This document shows positions 54,124 to 62,857 of a DNA stretch of 64,000 bases, piece after piece. The DNA is from Halapricum desulfuricans. GTDB taxonomy: Archaea > Halobacteriota > Halobacteria > Halobacteriales > Haloarculaceae. The position numbers were made by a program, and so were the translations under genes. Positions within the stretch are counted from its first letter, which is position 1, and each line of letters starts with the position of its first letter. Below the pieces are notes generated by a model. It was not told the DNA's origin, made no database searches, and saw only the letters and a list, made by a program, of their open reading frames with translations. The stretch covers positions 496,001 to 560,000 of the forward strand of contig NZ_CP064787.1 in NCBI RefSeq assembly GCF_017094505.1, written 5' to 3'.

Positions 54124-54482
54124 GTGAACAACAGACTGTCGACGTGAACGACGCACTGCGCGAGTTCGTCGACGCGATCAAAGACTGCGAACAGTACCGG
54201 ACGTTCCGCGAGGCACACGAACGCCTCGACGAGGACGACGATGCCCAGCAACTCCTGCAGACCTACCAGGAAAAACAGATCCAGCTACAGCGCGGTGGAC
54301 ACGACCAGGAGGTGATGGCCGAACTCCGTGACGTCAAACGCGAGATGGACGACAACGAGACGATCAACGAATATATGCAGGCCGAGAAAACGCTGATCGA
54401 GTTGCTGGATCAGACCAACGACGTCATCAGCGAGCGGATCGACGAGGAGTTCGCCCGCTCGACTGGTGGGGGGTGTTGCTGA
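54120..54482 (+). CDS. YlbF/YmcA-like helical protein with Cys-Cys tail
   Basis: A 120-residue mostly helical protein: VNDALREFVDAIKDCEQYRT and ETINEYMQAEKTLIELLDQT match the YlbF/YmcA (Com_YlbF) fold. The C-terminus ends GGGCC after a short Gly linker. The ATG at 54120 overlaps the arsA stop, so it is co-translated. A terminal vicinal Cys pair next to arsDA suggests As(III) or metal binding. No arsenic role of this family is known to me; inference is from context. Confidence 0.78.
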   Translation: MSEQQTVDVNDALREFVDAIKDCEQYRTFREAHERLDEDDDAQQLLQTYQEKQIQLQRGGHDQEVMAELRDVKREMDDNETINEYMQAEKTLIELLDQTNDVISERIDEEFARSTGGGCC

Positions 54483-54664
54483 TGAGCACCACCGAATCGG
54501 AGGTCATCGAGGCCGCCGAGGCCCTTGGCGACGCGCTGGCCGCGGAAAAAGAAGAGATCGACCGCACGGAGTTCTTCGGGCTCGTCTCGCGGTGCAACCA
54601 GGCGATCGAGCAGGAGATCGGCATCGATTACGGATCGGTGTGTGGCGACGACGGGTGTTGCTGA
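54482..54664 (+). CDS. 60-residue Cys-tailed small protein
   Basis: A small acidic helical protein starting MSTTESEVIEAAEALGDALA and ending VCGDDGCC, with another Cys in SRCNQA. Its ATG shares one base with the previous stop (TGATG). The similar layout (helical body, Cys-pair tail) suggests a short relative or partner of the preceding gene. It is the last gene of the arsD-arsA run. Function unknown; a metal/As(III) shuttle is plausible. Confidence 0.72.
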   Translation: MSTTESEVIEAAEALGDALAAEKEEIDRTEFFGLVSRCNQAIEQEIGIDYGSVCGDDGCC

Positions 54665-54730
54665 CCGTCTCGCGAACGCGCGATCGAATTTCTCGGCCCA
54701 CGCTGCGGACGGCCCGCAAAGAGTGACCAG

Positions 54731-55981
54731 ATGAACACCAACCAATCCCGCGAATCGGACCGACGACGCGATCGCTTGAGCGAGATGACAGCGGCGCTAC
54801 TGTCTTTTGACACCCAAAACCCGCCGGGCGAGACGCAGACAGCCATAGAGTGGCTCCGCGAGCGCGTCGCCCGGCTGAACGTCGAGACGGAGTGGGTCGC
54901 ATCCGACCCAGAGAAGCCGAACCTCGTCGTGACGCTGCCCGGCCAGTCCGACCGGACGTTGCTGTACGCAGGGCATCTCGACACGGTCCCGTTCGATCGC
55001 GAGGCGTGGTCGGTCGATCCGCTCGGCGAGGTCCGCGACGGCCGTCTCTACGGCCGCGGCGCGACCGACATGAAGGGGACAGTCGCGGTGATGCTTGAGA
55101 CGCTGGAGACGTTCGCGACGGCCGACGAACGGCCGCCGATCACGCTGCAGTTCGCGTTCGTCAGCGACGAGGAGACGGGCGGCGAGGCCGGCATCGACGC
55201 CGTCCTGGAGACCGACGCGATCGACGCGGAGGCGGCCGTCGTCGGCGAGACGACCTGCGTGGGCGACAACTACTCCATCGCCGTCGCGGACAAGGGCTGG
55301 ATCTGGCTCACGCTGGAGGCGAGCGGCCGGGCCGCCCACGGCTCGCGACCGATGAACGGCGAGAACGCCATCGACTACCTCTACTCGGTGATCGACTCCT
55401 GCCGGGAGTCGGTCTCCTCGCTGGAGTTGGAGTACGGCGAGGCGGTCGAACGGATCGTCGCGGAGTCCCACGAGTATTACGGTTCCTGTCCCTGCGGCGC
55501 GGGGACCCACGTCGAAGAGTTGTTCGCACATCCGACGGTCAACCTCGGGCAACTGGACGGCGGCAACACCGTCAACAGCGTGCCACAGACCGCAACGGCC
55601 GAACTCGACGTTCGGGTGACGCCCGGCGCATCCACCGAGGACGTGCTCGAGCACATCCGGTCGTGTATCGACGCCCGCGAGCACGTCTCGATCCGGGAGG
55701 TATCCTGGACGGAAGGGACGTACGTCGACCCATCGGCACCGATCGTCGAGGCCGTCACCGACGCCGCCGAGGGCGTGCTACCCGAGCGGCCGCTGGGCCG
55801 GTGTGCGACCGGGGGTAGCGACGCCAAGAAACTCCGCGAAGCGGGCGTCCCGGCCGTCGAGTGTGCCGTCGGCAGCGATACCGCACACGGCGTCGACGAA
55901 TACGTGACAGTCGAGGACCTCGAACGGACGGCTGCGTGGTACGAGCGGATCCCGTCGGTGTTTGCAGGATGGGCCGTTTGA
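54731..55981 (+). CDS. M20 family metallopeptidase (ArgE/DapE/ACY1-like)
   Basis: A 416-residue dinuclear zinc hydrolase that removes acyl or succinyl groups from amino acids or cleaves small peptides. Metal ligands are seen in AGHLDTVP, GATDMKGT and DEETGGEAG (catalytic Glu and ligand Glu), with the dimerisation-lid domain in the middle and GSDTAHGVDEYV near the end. The ATG is ~66 nt after the Cys-tailed protein with no overlap. It probably belongs to its own transcript. The substrate is unknown. Confidence 0.92.
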   Translation: MNTNQSRESDRRRDRLSEMTAALLSFDTQNPPGETQTAIEWLRERVARLNVETEWVASDPEKPNLVVTLPGQSDRTLLYAGHLDTVPFDREAWSVDPLGEVRDGRLYGRGATDMKGTVAVMLETLETFATADERPPITLQFAFVSDEETGGEAGIDAVLETDAIDAEAAVVGETTCVGDNYSIAVADKGWIWLTLEASGRAAHGSRPMNGENAIDYLYSVIDSCRESVSSLELEYGEAVERIVAESHEYYGSCPCGAGTHVEELFAHPTVNLGQLDGGNTVNSVPQTATAELDVRVTPGASTEDVLEHIRSCIDAREHVSIREVSWTEGTYVDPSAPIVEAVTDAAEGVLPERPLGRCATGGSDAKKLREAGVPAVECAVGSDTAHGVDEYVTVEDLERTAAWYERIPSVFAGWAV

Positions 55982-56250
55982 GAGTGGTCTTGTACCTCTG
56001 TTCCACCTAGACATTGGGCGATCGCATCGCTGACTCGCCCCAGGACTTCGTCTCGGGAACTCGTCCCGTGTGTGAACTGTCGCGGGGTCAAGCCCCGGAG
56101 TACTCGCGCTGTTCGCAGACGTAGCCCAGATCACAGACGCCGGACAGGGCCTCTGAACTGTGGACGCCTCGACGACTCCTCCCTCAGCCGGTCACAGCGG
56201 CACCAGCGCGGGAGCCCGCCCGTAGGGTAGGTCACCGGCCGCAGTCCGTT
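55982..56250. other. Gene-poor interval
   Basis: About 270 bp between the convergent M20 and histidine kinase genes. A minus-strand reading (starting near 56091) resembles a haloarchaeal small-domain start (DEVLGRVSDAIAQCLGG) but soon reaches no convincing end; it is not called as a gene. No repeat or RNA gene is seen. Confidence 0.3.
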
Positions 56251-57397
56251 TCAGTCGACCACGTGTAGCGGCTCCGTGACGACCCCGACCCCGGAGAATT
56301 CGAATCGGGTTCCGCTCTCGTCGGATTCGACACTGCCGTTCCAACCGTGGCCGGAAGCGACCCGTTCGACGATCAACAGGCCGAGTCCGCGGCGTCCCGT
56401 TCCATACGCACCGCCGAACAGCGACTCGACAATCTCCTCGGGGAGGCCAGGACCCGTGTCTTCGACGGCAAACCCATCTGGAGTCCCCGCGACGGTGACA
56501 TGCACGTCCGCATCGCAGTGTTCCTTGACGTTGCGAAAGAGGTTTTCGAACAGCTGGCGGAGTCGGGATCTGTCGGCTTGGACAGTCCGATCGTTGCTGA
56601 TTTCGAGGGTCGCTGCCGACGGTGACACGGTCTCCCACGCCATCTGAGTGACCGATGACAGTTGCACCGACTCTCGTTCCCCGATGTCCACGCCCTCTTT
56701 GGCCAGCGTGAGCGTCTCGGTGATCAGCGTCTCCATCCGGTCGAGTGAGTCAAGCGCCGTCTGGAGGTAGTCCGCTTCGGGGTCCGAGACCGATTCGGCA
56801 GCCAATTCCGTGTATCCCCGGGCCCCCGTCAGCGTGTTTCGAAGGTCGTGTGCGAGCACGCCGGCGAACTCAGTGAGTCGTTCGTTCTGCGCATCGAGCG
56901 CGCGATGGTGGCGCTCACGTTCGATCTCGTGGCCGATCCACTGGGTGAGCAACTCCACGAACTGTTTTTTCGGTCCCGAACGCGGACGACCGCGGCTCGT
57001 CACCCGAGAAACACAGCGTCCCGTAGGTATCGCCATCGACCACGATCGACGCGCCGATGTAACACTGGAGACCGGTCACGTCTCGTGCGATGTCGTCGCT
57101 GTATGGCGAGTCACTCGCATCGGAGATCGCGAGCGTCTCGTCGTCACTGACGACGTCCCGACACCACGTCGTCTCGAGGTCGTGTGTCGAGCCGGCAGCG
57201 TACTGGCCGCTCTCTATCGTCGAGTCGATCACCTCGTAATCGCCGCTACCAGTGTAGGAGAGGATTCCGTAATCGACGTCGAGACGGTCCCGTCCGATCG
57301 TAATCGCCTGCTCGATTTTCCCCTCGAGTGGTGCCGACGTGTCACTCCCCAATCGATAGAGATCCTGAAAGTAATCCCGCACCTCCGCGTCTGTCAT
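56251..57397 (-). pseudogene. GAF-histidine kinase with a homopolymer frameshift
   Basis: The GAF part (57397 downward, MTDAEVRDYFQDLYRLG..YGTLCFSGDEPRSSAFGTEK) and the kinase part (KKQFVELLTQWIGHEIER.. H-box AHDLRNTLTG, HATPase VEDTGPGLPEE) are in different frames. The junction is a T6 run on the plus strand (56965-56970). Deleting one base or adding two restores one ORF. It may be a true mutation, a sequencing error or a recoding site. The domains are otherwise intact. It is the last gene of the response regulator-HEAT-GT2 run. Confidence 0.8.
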
Positions 57398-57421
57398 ACA
57401 TATAGTTCGGTCCCGAACCCA

Positions 57422-58849
57422 CTAATCATCCCCGGTGGTGAAACCGGCTCGCTCCATCGCGCCCCACGTCTCGACGCCACGGAGGTACTCGAACAGCCCG
57501 CGCCAGGCGATAAACGCTCGCCACTGTCTGTAGCCGACGTTCTCCAGCACACCGTACCACAGCAGTCGAAGGATCTGCCAGGGGCTGTCGTAGCGGTTGA
57601 AGCTCCAGACCTCGCTAAACACGCCGAACCACGACAGGAAGATACCGAACCCGGTCGTCAGCAGGACGAACACGAGGAAGAACTCGACGTTCAACAGTCC
57701 GAAATACCACGCCAGTGGCAACACGACGTATCCGAGGCCCTCGACGAGCCGGCCAACTGTCTCCGCTGCGACGAAGAACGGCAGGATTACTGTCCCGACC
57801 CGGCCGTACCGGCGATTGAACAACATCCGTCTGTGCGTCACGATCGTCTCGACCATCCCCCGGAACCACCGCCGGCGCTGCCTGCTGAGTACTCGTAACT
57901 TCGAGGGGACCTCCGTCCACGCGACCGGCTCCGGGACGAAATCGACGGTGTAGGTCCGGTCGTGCTCTTTGAGATAGCGATGCAGGCGAACGACGATGTC
58001 GAAGTCCTCGGTGATCGTGTCGTGTCTGTAGCCACCGATCTCTTGGACGACATCGGTCCGGAACAGTCCGAACGCGCCGGAGATGAGGATGAGACCGTTG
58101 ACGCGATTGAGGCCTAGCCGCCCCGAATAGAACGCCCGTAGGTACTCCATCACCTGAATCCCCGGCAACCCGGTCTTCGGTAGCGCGGTCTCTTTGACGA
58201 CCCCGTCCTCGATCGTAGACGCGTTGGCGACCCGGATCACGCCACCGGACGCGACGGCCGTCGTCGGCTCGTTCAGGAACGGCCGGACCAGTGACAGCAG
58301 CGCGTCTCGGTCAATGATCGTATCGGCGTCGACGGCGCAAAATAGCGGCATCTCGGTCAGCCACAGGCCGGCGTTGAGCGCGTCGCTTTTGCCGCCGTTT
58401 TCCTTGTCAACGACGAGCAGTTCTTCGTAGGTCGTCGATCGGTATACGTCGTGAATCTCCTCGGCTGGGACCTCAAACGGGACCTCGGCGTCGACAGATT
58501 CGAGATCGAAGGTATCGATCAGCTGTTCGAGCGTACGATCGGTTGAGCCGTCGTTGACCACGACGACTTCCAGTTCCGGATAGTTCAACGAGAGCATCGA
58601 CTGCACGCTCTCGGCGATCGTCGCCTCCTCGTTGTAGGCCGGGACGACGACCCCGATTCCGGGGTAAAACGGGCTGGCGAACTGCCGAAACGGCGGGTCC
58701 CAGCGCGACTCCCGGACGTTGTCGCGCAGTTCGAGCAGTGCCAGCGCGTGCAACAGGAGATAGCCGACGTTGATCAGCGCGTAGAGACTGACGGCAAAGA
58801 CGCCGAAGGCGAACACGACCGTCGCGACGAGATGTGCGAGCGTGTGCAT
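57422..58849 (-). CDS. Processive family-2 glycosyltransferase
   Basis: A 475-residue membrane glycosyltransferase of the PgaC/cellulose/hyaluronan synthase-like type. The D,D,D..QxxRW set is visible: VVVNDGSTD (~97-104), FCAVDADT (~176), TEDFD (~266) and QRRRW (~306). Helices flank the catalytic domain, two before and several after. The ATG at 58849 gives the first helix (MHTLAHLVATVV). It lies 1 nt downstream of the HEAT gene's stop and 24 nt before the kinase. It probably makes a beta-linked exopolysaccharide at the membrane. Confidence 0.9.
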   Translation of the reverse strand: MHTLAHLVATVVFAFGVFAVSLYALINVGYLLLHALALLELRDNVRESRWDPPFRQFASPFYPGIGVVVPAYNEEATIAESVQSMLSLNYPELEVVVVNDGSTDRTLEQLIDTFDLESVDAEVPFEVPAEEIHDVYRSTTYEELLVVDKENGGKSDALNAGLWLTEMPLFCAVDADTIIDRDALLSLVRPFLNEPTTAVASGGVIRVANASTIEDGVVKETALPKTGLPGIQVMEYLRAFYSGRLGLNRVNGLILISGAFGLFRTDVVQEIGGYRHDTITEDFDIVVRLHRYLKEHDRTYTVDFVPEPVAWTEVPSKLRVLSRQRRRWFRGMVETIVTHRRMLFNRRYGRVGTVILPFFVAAETVGRLVEGLGYVVLPLAWYFGLLNVEFFLVFVLLTTGFGIFLSWFGVFSEVWSFNRYDSPWQILRLLWYGVLENVGYRQWRAFIAWRGLFEYLRGVETWGAMERAGFTTGDD

Positions 58850-58850
58850 A

Positions 58851-59984
58851 CTAGCGCACCTTCTGGGTCTCCGCCCGGCGTGCGAGACGGTCGTACTCGA
58901 CGTGTTCGAGACTCCAGTCCCACGCCGCCCCAAGCATCACGCCGGGGTCGGTCTCGAAGCGGTCCCGTCGTCTTGCCAGTGCCGTCATCCCCGCCGTGAG
59001 CGCACCGGGATCCGTCTCCTCTGCCAGCGCCTGCTGGAGGACGTCAAGCGCCGCTCGGTCGCCCCACGACGCGAGCATCTCGTAGACTGCGTTTCGAACG
59101 CGCGGCGATGGATCGTTTACCGCGCGTTCGAGAAACGCCCGATCGCGGAGCGACTCTCGCCACCCGAAACTGGCGAGCGCGTCGGCAGCGGCGGCCCGCG
59201 TGGCCTCTGTGCCGGTCTCAAGCACAGCGACGATCCAGGCCAGTTCGCCGTCTCGAACGCTTGTTTCCAGCTGTGCACAGACCGCGAGCACCTGCCCCAA
59301 CAGCGGTTCGGGCCACGTCTGATAGGCCACGCTTGCCGTCCGAAGCAGGGGAGCGGGATCCCGGCGTGCGACGCGATAGAGCGTGTCCTGTCCGAATACG
59401 GTGAACTGCGCGTCGATACCGTCGAGCAGGATCTCTATGCCAGTCTCCTCGTCCGCGAGTCGGTCAGTCTGCTCCAGCAGCGTAACCACTGACGCGCGCT
59501 CGCGTGGCGTCCGGGGCTCGAACGACGATTCGAGGTGCGGTCCCGGGCGACGTAGCAGTGTCAGCCACGTGAGCGCGTGCAAGCGCTCGTACTCGTCACC
59601 GGCTTCAAGTCGCTGACCCGCACGCTCGGGGATTCCGAGTGCGTCCCCCAGGCCTCGAAGCGTCTCGGCTTCGGTGCCGTCGAGTTCTCGGAGATGTTCG
59701 TCCAAAAGCGACTCGACGACGTCACGTTCGACGGTCGAGAGACCACCGACCCACGCCTCCCAGCCCGGGTCCTCGGCGAACAGCCGGTCGAGAAGTTCAC
59801 CACGCAGTTCCGGCTCGACTCGGTCATGACGCGTTTGCTTCACCGAGCGATAGACAGAGAGGCCGATCGTGAGATAGAACTGCACCGCGAGCAGGAGACC
59901 GACGACGAGCGCGACGAACACGAGCACCACAGTTCGCGGAACGGAATACCCGAACGCCGTCACGGCGAGGACGAACCCGATCAT
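58851..59984 (-). CDS. Membrane-anchored HEAT-repeat protein
   Basis: A 377-residue protein. Two N-terminal membrane segments (~1-45) are followed by a helical region and HEAT-like repeats, for example AAADALASFGW and SPRVRNAVYEMLASWGD. It ends with a basic tail. The gene lies 3 nt after the response-regulator stop and 1 nt before the GT2 start. A scaffold linking the regulator to the polysaccharide synthase is a reasonable inference. No catalytic motif is seen. Confidence 0.8.
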   Translation of the reverse strand: MIGFVLAVTAFGYSVPRTVVLVFVALVVGLLLAVQFYLTIGLSVYRSVKQTRHDRVEPELRGELLDRLFAEDPGWEAWVGGLSTVERDVVESLLDEHLRELDGTEAETLRGLGDALGIPERAGQRLEAGDEYERLHALTWLTLLRRPGPHLESSFEPRTPRERASVVTLLEQTDRLADEETGIEILLDGIDAQFTVFGQDTLYRVARRDPAPLLRTASVAYQTWPEPLLGQVLAVCAQLETSVRDGELAWIVAVLETGTEATRAAAADALASFGWRESLRDRAFLERAVNDPSPRVRNAVYEMLASWGDRAALDVLQQALAEETDPGALTAGMTALARRRDRFETDPGVMLGAAWDWSLEHVEYDRLARRAETQKVR

Positions 59985-59987
59985 CAG

Positions 59988-60362
59988 TCACACACCGATG
60001 TGACGGCTGATCCGGGCCAGCAGTTCGGAGCTGCGGAACGGTTTCGATATGTAATCGTCGACGCCGGCCTCGAACCCTTCGAGAACGTGCTCCTCGCGCC
60101 CGCGAGAGGTGAGCATGACGATCGGCAGGTCGGGTCGGACCGACAGCTCCCCGTTTCGGACCATCCGTGCGAGCCGAGTGCCGTTGAGGCGCGGCATCAT
60201 CACGTCCAACACGACCAGATCGGGGTCGCACTCACCGTCGAGCAGGTCGGCAGCCTCGCGGCCGTCCTTACAGGCCCGAACCTCGTATCCGGAGGCTTCG
60301 AGCCGGTGTGTGACCAGCTGTCTGATCGTTTCGTCGTCGTCGACGACGAGTACCGACGTCAT
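59988..60362 (-). CDS. Single-domain response regulator
   Basis: A 124-residue CheY-like receiver. The acidic pocket is DDD at 8-10, the phospho-acceptor is D53 (VVLDVMMP), T85 is in MLTSR and K107 in YISKP. There is no output domain, so it must act by protein contact, possibly on the HEAT protein encoded right after it. The frameshifted GAF kinase at the end of the same run is a likely cognate kinase. Confidence 0.9.
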   Translation of the reverse strand: MTSVLVVDDDETIRQLVTHRLEASGYEVRACKDGREAADLLDGECDPDLVVLDVMMPRLNGTRLARMVRNGELSVRPDLPIVMLTSRGREEHVLEGFEAGVDDYISKPFRSSELLARISRHIGV

Positions 60363-60478
60363 TGTCGCCCCGTTGGCAGCGGTCGGGCATAAGTGTGGTT
60401 ATCCCTGCGACGGAAGCGGGAGACAAGCAGGCGAAACAGCGCCGACAGTCTCATTGTATCCCGACGGAATACAGACGT

Positions 60479-62701
60479 GTGGACCGAAGACGCTTTATCG
60501 CGGCAGTCGGGGCTGCAGGTACCGGAACGATTGCGGGATGCCAATCTCAGAGTCCGGAAAACCGAACGGAGTCCGAACGGTCGACCCGGACTGACACCGA
60601 GCGGCCGGACCAGTCAGAGCAGCCGGACAAGCCGCAATTCCGGGTCGGCGACGACGGATTCGAAAAACTGCGTGGGGATGCGTATCAGTCGTCGTCCGTG
60701 CGAGGGATCAACCTCGGAATGGCGAAGCCGGGACGGTTTCCGGGTGAGGCGGCGATAACTCGAGCGGAATACGACCGCTGGCTGGCGGATATCGGCGAGA
60801 TCGCGAACGTCATCCGGGTCTACACGATCCACCCGCCGGCCTTCTACCGGGCGCTGGCAGCGTATAACCGCGAGGCCACGGAACCGCTCCTGTTGCTCCA
60901 GGGGACGTGGGTCCCGACGTCCGATCTCCTCGAGGCGGGCGACGCGACCGCCGTCTCGGAGTCGGTCGACCGGGAACTCGAACGGACCGTAGACGCCGTT
61001 CACGGGCAGACGACCCTACCGGAGCGGCCCGGACACGCCGCTGGCACCTACGACGCCGACGTGAGCGACGCCGTCCTCGGGTTCCTGTTCGGGATCGAGT
61101 GGCCTCCGGAAGTAGTCGCCGAGACGAACGACAGCGGCGAGCGCGGAGAGTACAGCGGCCGATACTTGCAGACCCAGGACGGACGCCCCTTCGAGCGATG
61201 GCTGGCCGGACGGCTGGATCGCGTTGTCACACACCAGCTGGAACAGTACGGGATCCAGCGCCCCGTCTCGTTTGTCAACTGGGTGACGACAGACCCGATG
61301 GACCATCCCTACGAACCGTTCGGCTCGGAGGATCGGGTCAGCGTCGACCCCGACCGCATCGGCCCGACGGACGCGTTCGCTGCCGGCACCTTCGCGTCCT
61401 ATCACGTCTATCCCTACTATCCGGACCTGTTGAACGAGACGCCGGAGTACGTCGAGTACGTCGACCATCGCGGCGAGCCGAACAATTACGCTGGCTATCT
61501 CGACGACCTTACGAGCCAGACCGACCTCCCGGTGTTGATCGCTGAGTTCGGCGTCCCGAGTTCCCGCGGGATCGCCCACCGAAACGTGCACGGGCGCGAT
61601 CAGGGACGACTCACCGAGACCCAGCAGGGCGAAATCGCCGTTGCGATGTTCGAGGATATCGCTCACGCGGATACCGCCGGCGGCGTACTGTTCTCCTGGC
61701 AAAACGAGTGGTTCAAGCGGACCTGGAACCTCGCCGAGCGTTCGGTGCCCGGGCGGCGTCCGTTCTGGTCGAACGTCGAGACGCCGGAACAGCGGTTCGG
61801 CCTCCTGGGATTCGATCCGGTCGACGGCGTCTCGCTCGACGGCTCAGCGAGCGACTGGACCGACGCGATGACGGTCGAGCCAGCCGAATCGACGACAGCA
61901 CAACCGGATCGAACACTGTCGCGTCTGCAGGTGACACACGACCTCGAAGGTCTCAACATCCGACTGCAGTTCCAGGCGCTGCCGGAACCGATCGACTGGA
62001 CGCGGGTGAACGCACTCGTGGCTGTGGGCGTGACCGGGCGGGAGACGACGCTCCCGTTCGACACGGGGGCGGAAACGACGGCGGATTTCGTGGCTCGACT
62101 CGCCGGCCCGAACGCCTCGCGGCTCCTTGTGGATTCGAGATACGACGCGTTCGCTAGGGAGTTCGGACGAATAGCGGATCTGTCGGTTGACGCCTATCGG
62201 GACGGCTCTGCCGGGTTCGTGCCGGTTCGAGAGACAGTCAACCGAGGGTACACCGTCCCGGCAAACGGGAAGCGGGTCCCGTTCGATGCGGTCGAGACCG
62301 GACGGTTGCGCTACGGCAACGGGAATCCGAACGCGGAGGACTACGACTCGCTGACCGACGTCCACGTCGACACCGACGGAAACGCCATCGAGATGCGACT
62401 CCCGTGGATCCTGCTGAACGTCGCCGATCCATCCAGCAAGCAACGCATCGCGACCGAGTGGGACGACGGACTGCAGAAAACCGCATTCGATGGATTGGAA
62501 ATCAGTGCGATGACGTTCGTTCCCGACGGGAACGGACAGGCGGCCAGCATCGATGGGCCGACGAACCTGTGTCATCAGATCCCCGACCGACAAGGCGCTC
62601 GTGTCGAAACGGCTGAATATACCTGGGAACCGTGGGACCAGCCGGCCTACGAAGAGCGATTAAAGGAGTCCTACGAGATACTTCGCGAGTATCTGTCCTG
62701 A
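60479..62701 (+). CDS. Tat-lipoprotein glycoside hydrolase (GH-A clan-like)
   Basis: A 740-residue surface lipoprotein. The GTG at 60479 gives MDRRRFIAAVGAAGTGTIAGC, a Tat motif with lipobox Cys at 21. The TTG at 60362 would hide this signal. Residues ~90-430 look like a TIM-barrel glycosidase, with a candidate nucleophile E356 in LIAEFGVPSSRG and VSFVNWVTT in the preceding strand region. From ~450 (DGSASDWTD) a CBM9/DOMON-like beta domain follows. It is divergent from the GT2 operon by 116 bp, the layout of a polymer synthase with its trimming hydrolase. Confidence 0.85.
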   Translation: MDRRRFIAAVGAAGTGTIAGCQSQSPENRTESERSTRTDTERPDQSEQPDKPQFRVGDDGFEKLRGDAYQSSSVRGINLGMAKPGRFPGEAAITRAEYDRWLADIGEIANVIRVYTIHPPAFYRALAAYNREATEPLLLLQGTWVPTSDLLEAGDATAVSESVDRELERTVDAVHGQTTLPERPGHAAGTYDADVSDAVLGFLFGIEWPPEVVAETNDSGERGEYSGRYLQTQDGRPFERWLAGRLDRVVTHQLEQYGIQRPVSFVNWVTTDPMDHPYEPFGSEDRVSVDPDRIGPTDAFAAGTFASYHVYPYYPDLLNETPEYVEYVDHRGEPNNYAGYLDDLTSQTDLPVLIAEFGVPSSRGIAHRNVHGRDQGRLTETQQGEIAVAMFEDIAHADTAGGVLFSWQNEWFKRTWNLAERSVPGRRPFWSNVETPEQRFGLLGFDPVDGVSLDGSASDWTDAMTVEPAESTTAQPDRTLSRLQVTHDLEGLNIRLQFQALPEPIDWTRVNALVAVGVTGRETTLPFDTGAETTADFVARLAGPNASRLLVDSRYDAFAREFGRIADLSVDAYRDGSAGFVPVRETVNRGYTVPANGKRVPFDAVETGRLRYGNGNPNAEDYDSLTDVHVDTDGNAIEMRLPWILLNVADPSSKQRIATEWDDGLQKTAFDGLEISAMTFVPDGNGQAASIDGPTNLCHQIPDRQGARVETAEYTWEPWDQPAYEERLKESYEILREYLS

Positions 62702-62857
62702 TACCGGTGACGATGCGTTCAGAGCGATATTCGGCACGACAGCGTGCCAAATCGGTTCGAAATGGTATACCTACCAGTACGACAGCAGTCCGAACAGGTG
62801 AGAGTAAACCCCGCGTCTATTACTGTCTTGGTCCCCTACCAATAGTGGGAACCTCAT

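Noticed and set aside
55778-56134. Minus-strand ORFs in the interval after the M20 gene
   Set aside because: They overlap the M20 coding sequence and have no recognisable domain; a faint small-domain resemblance was too weak to call.
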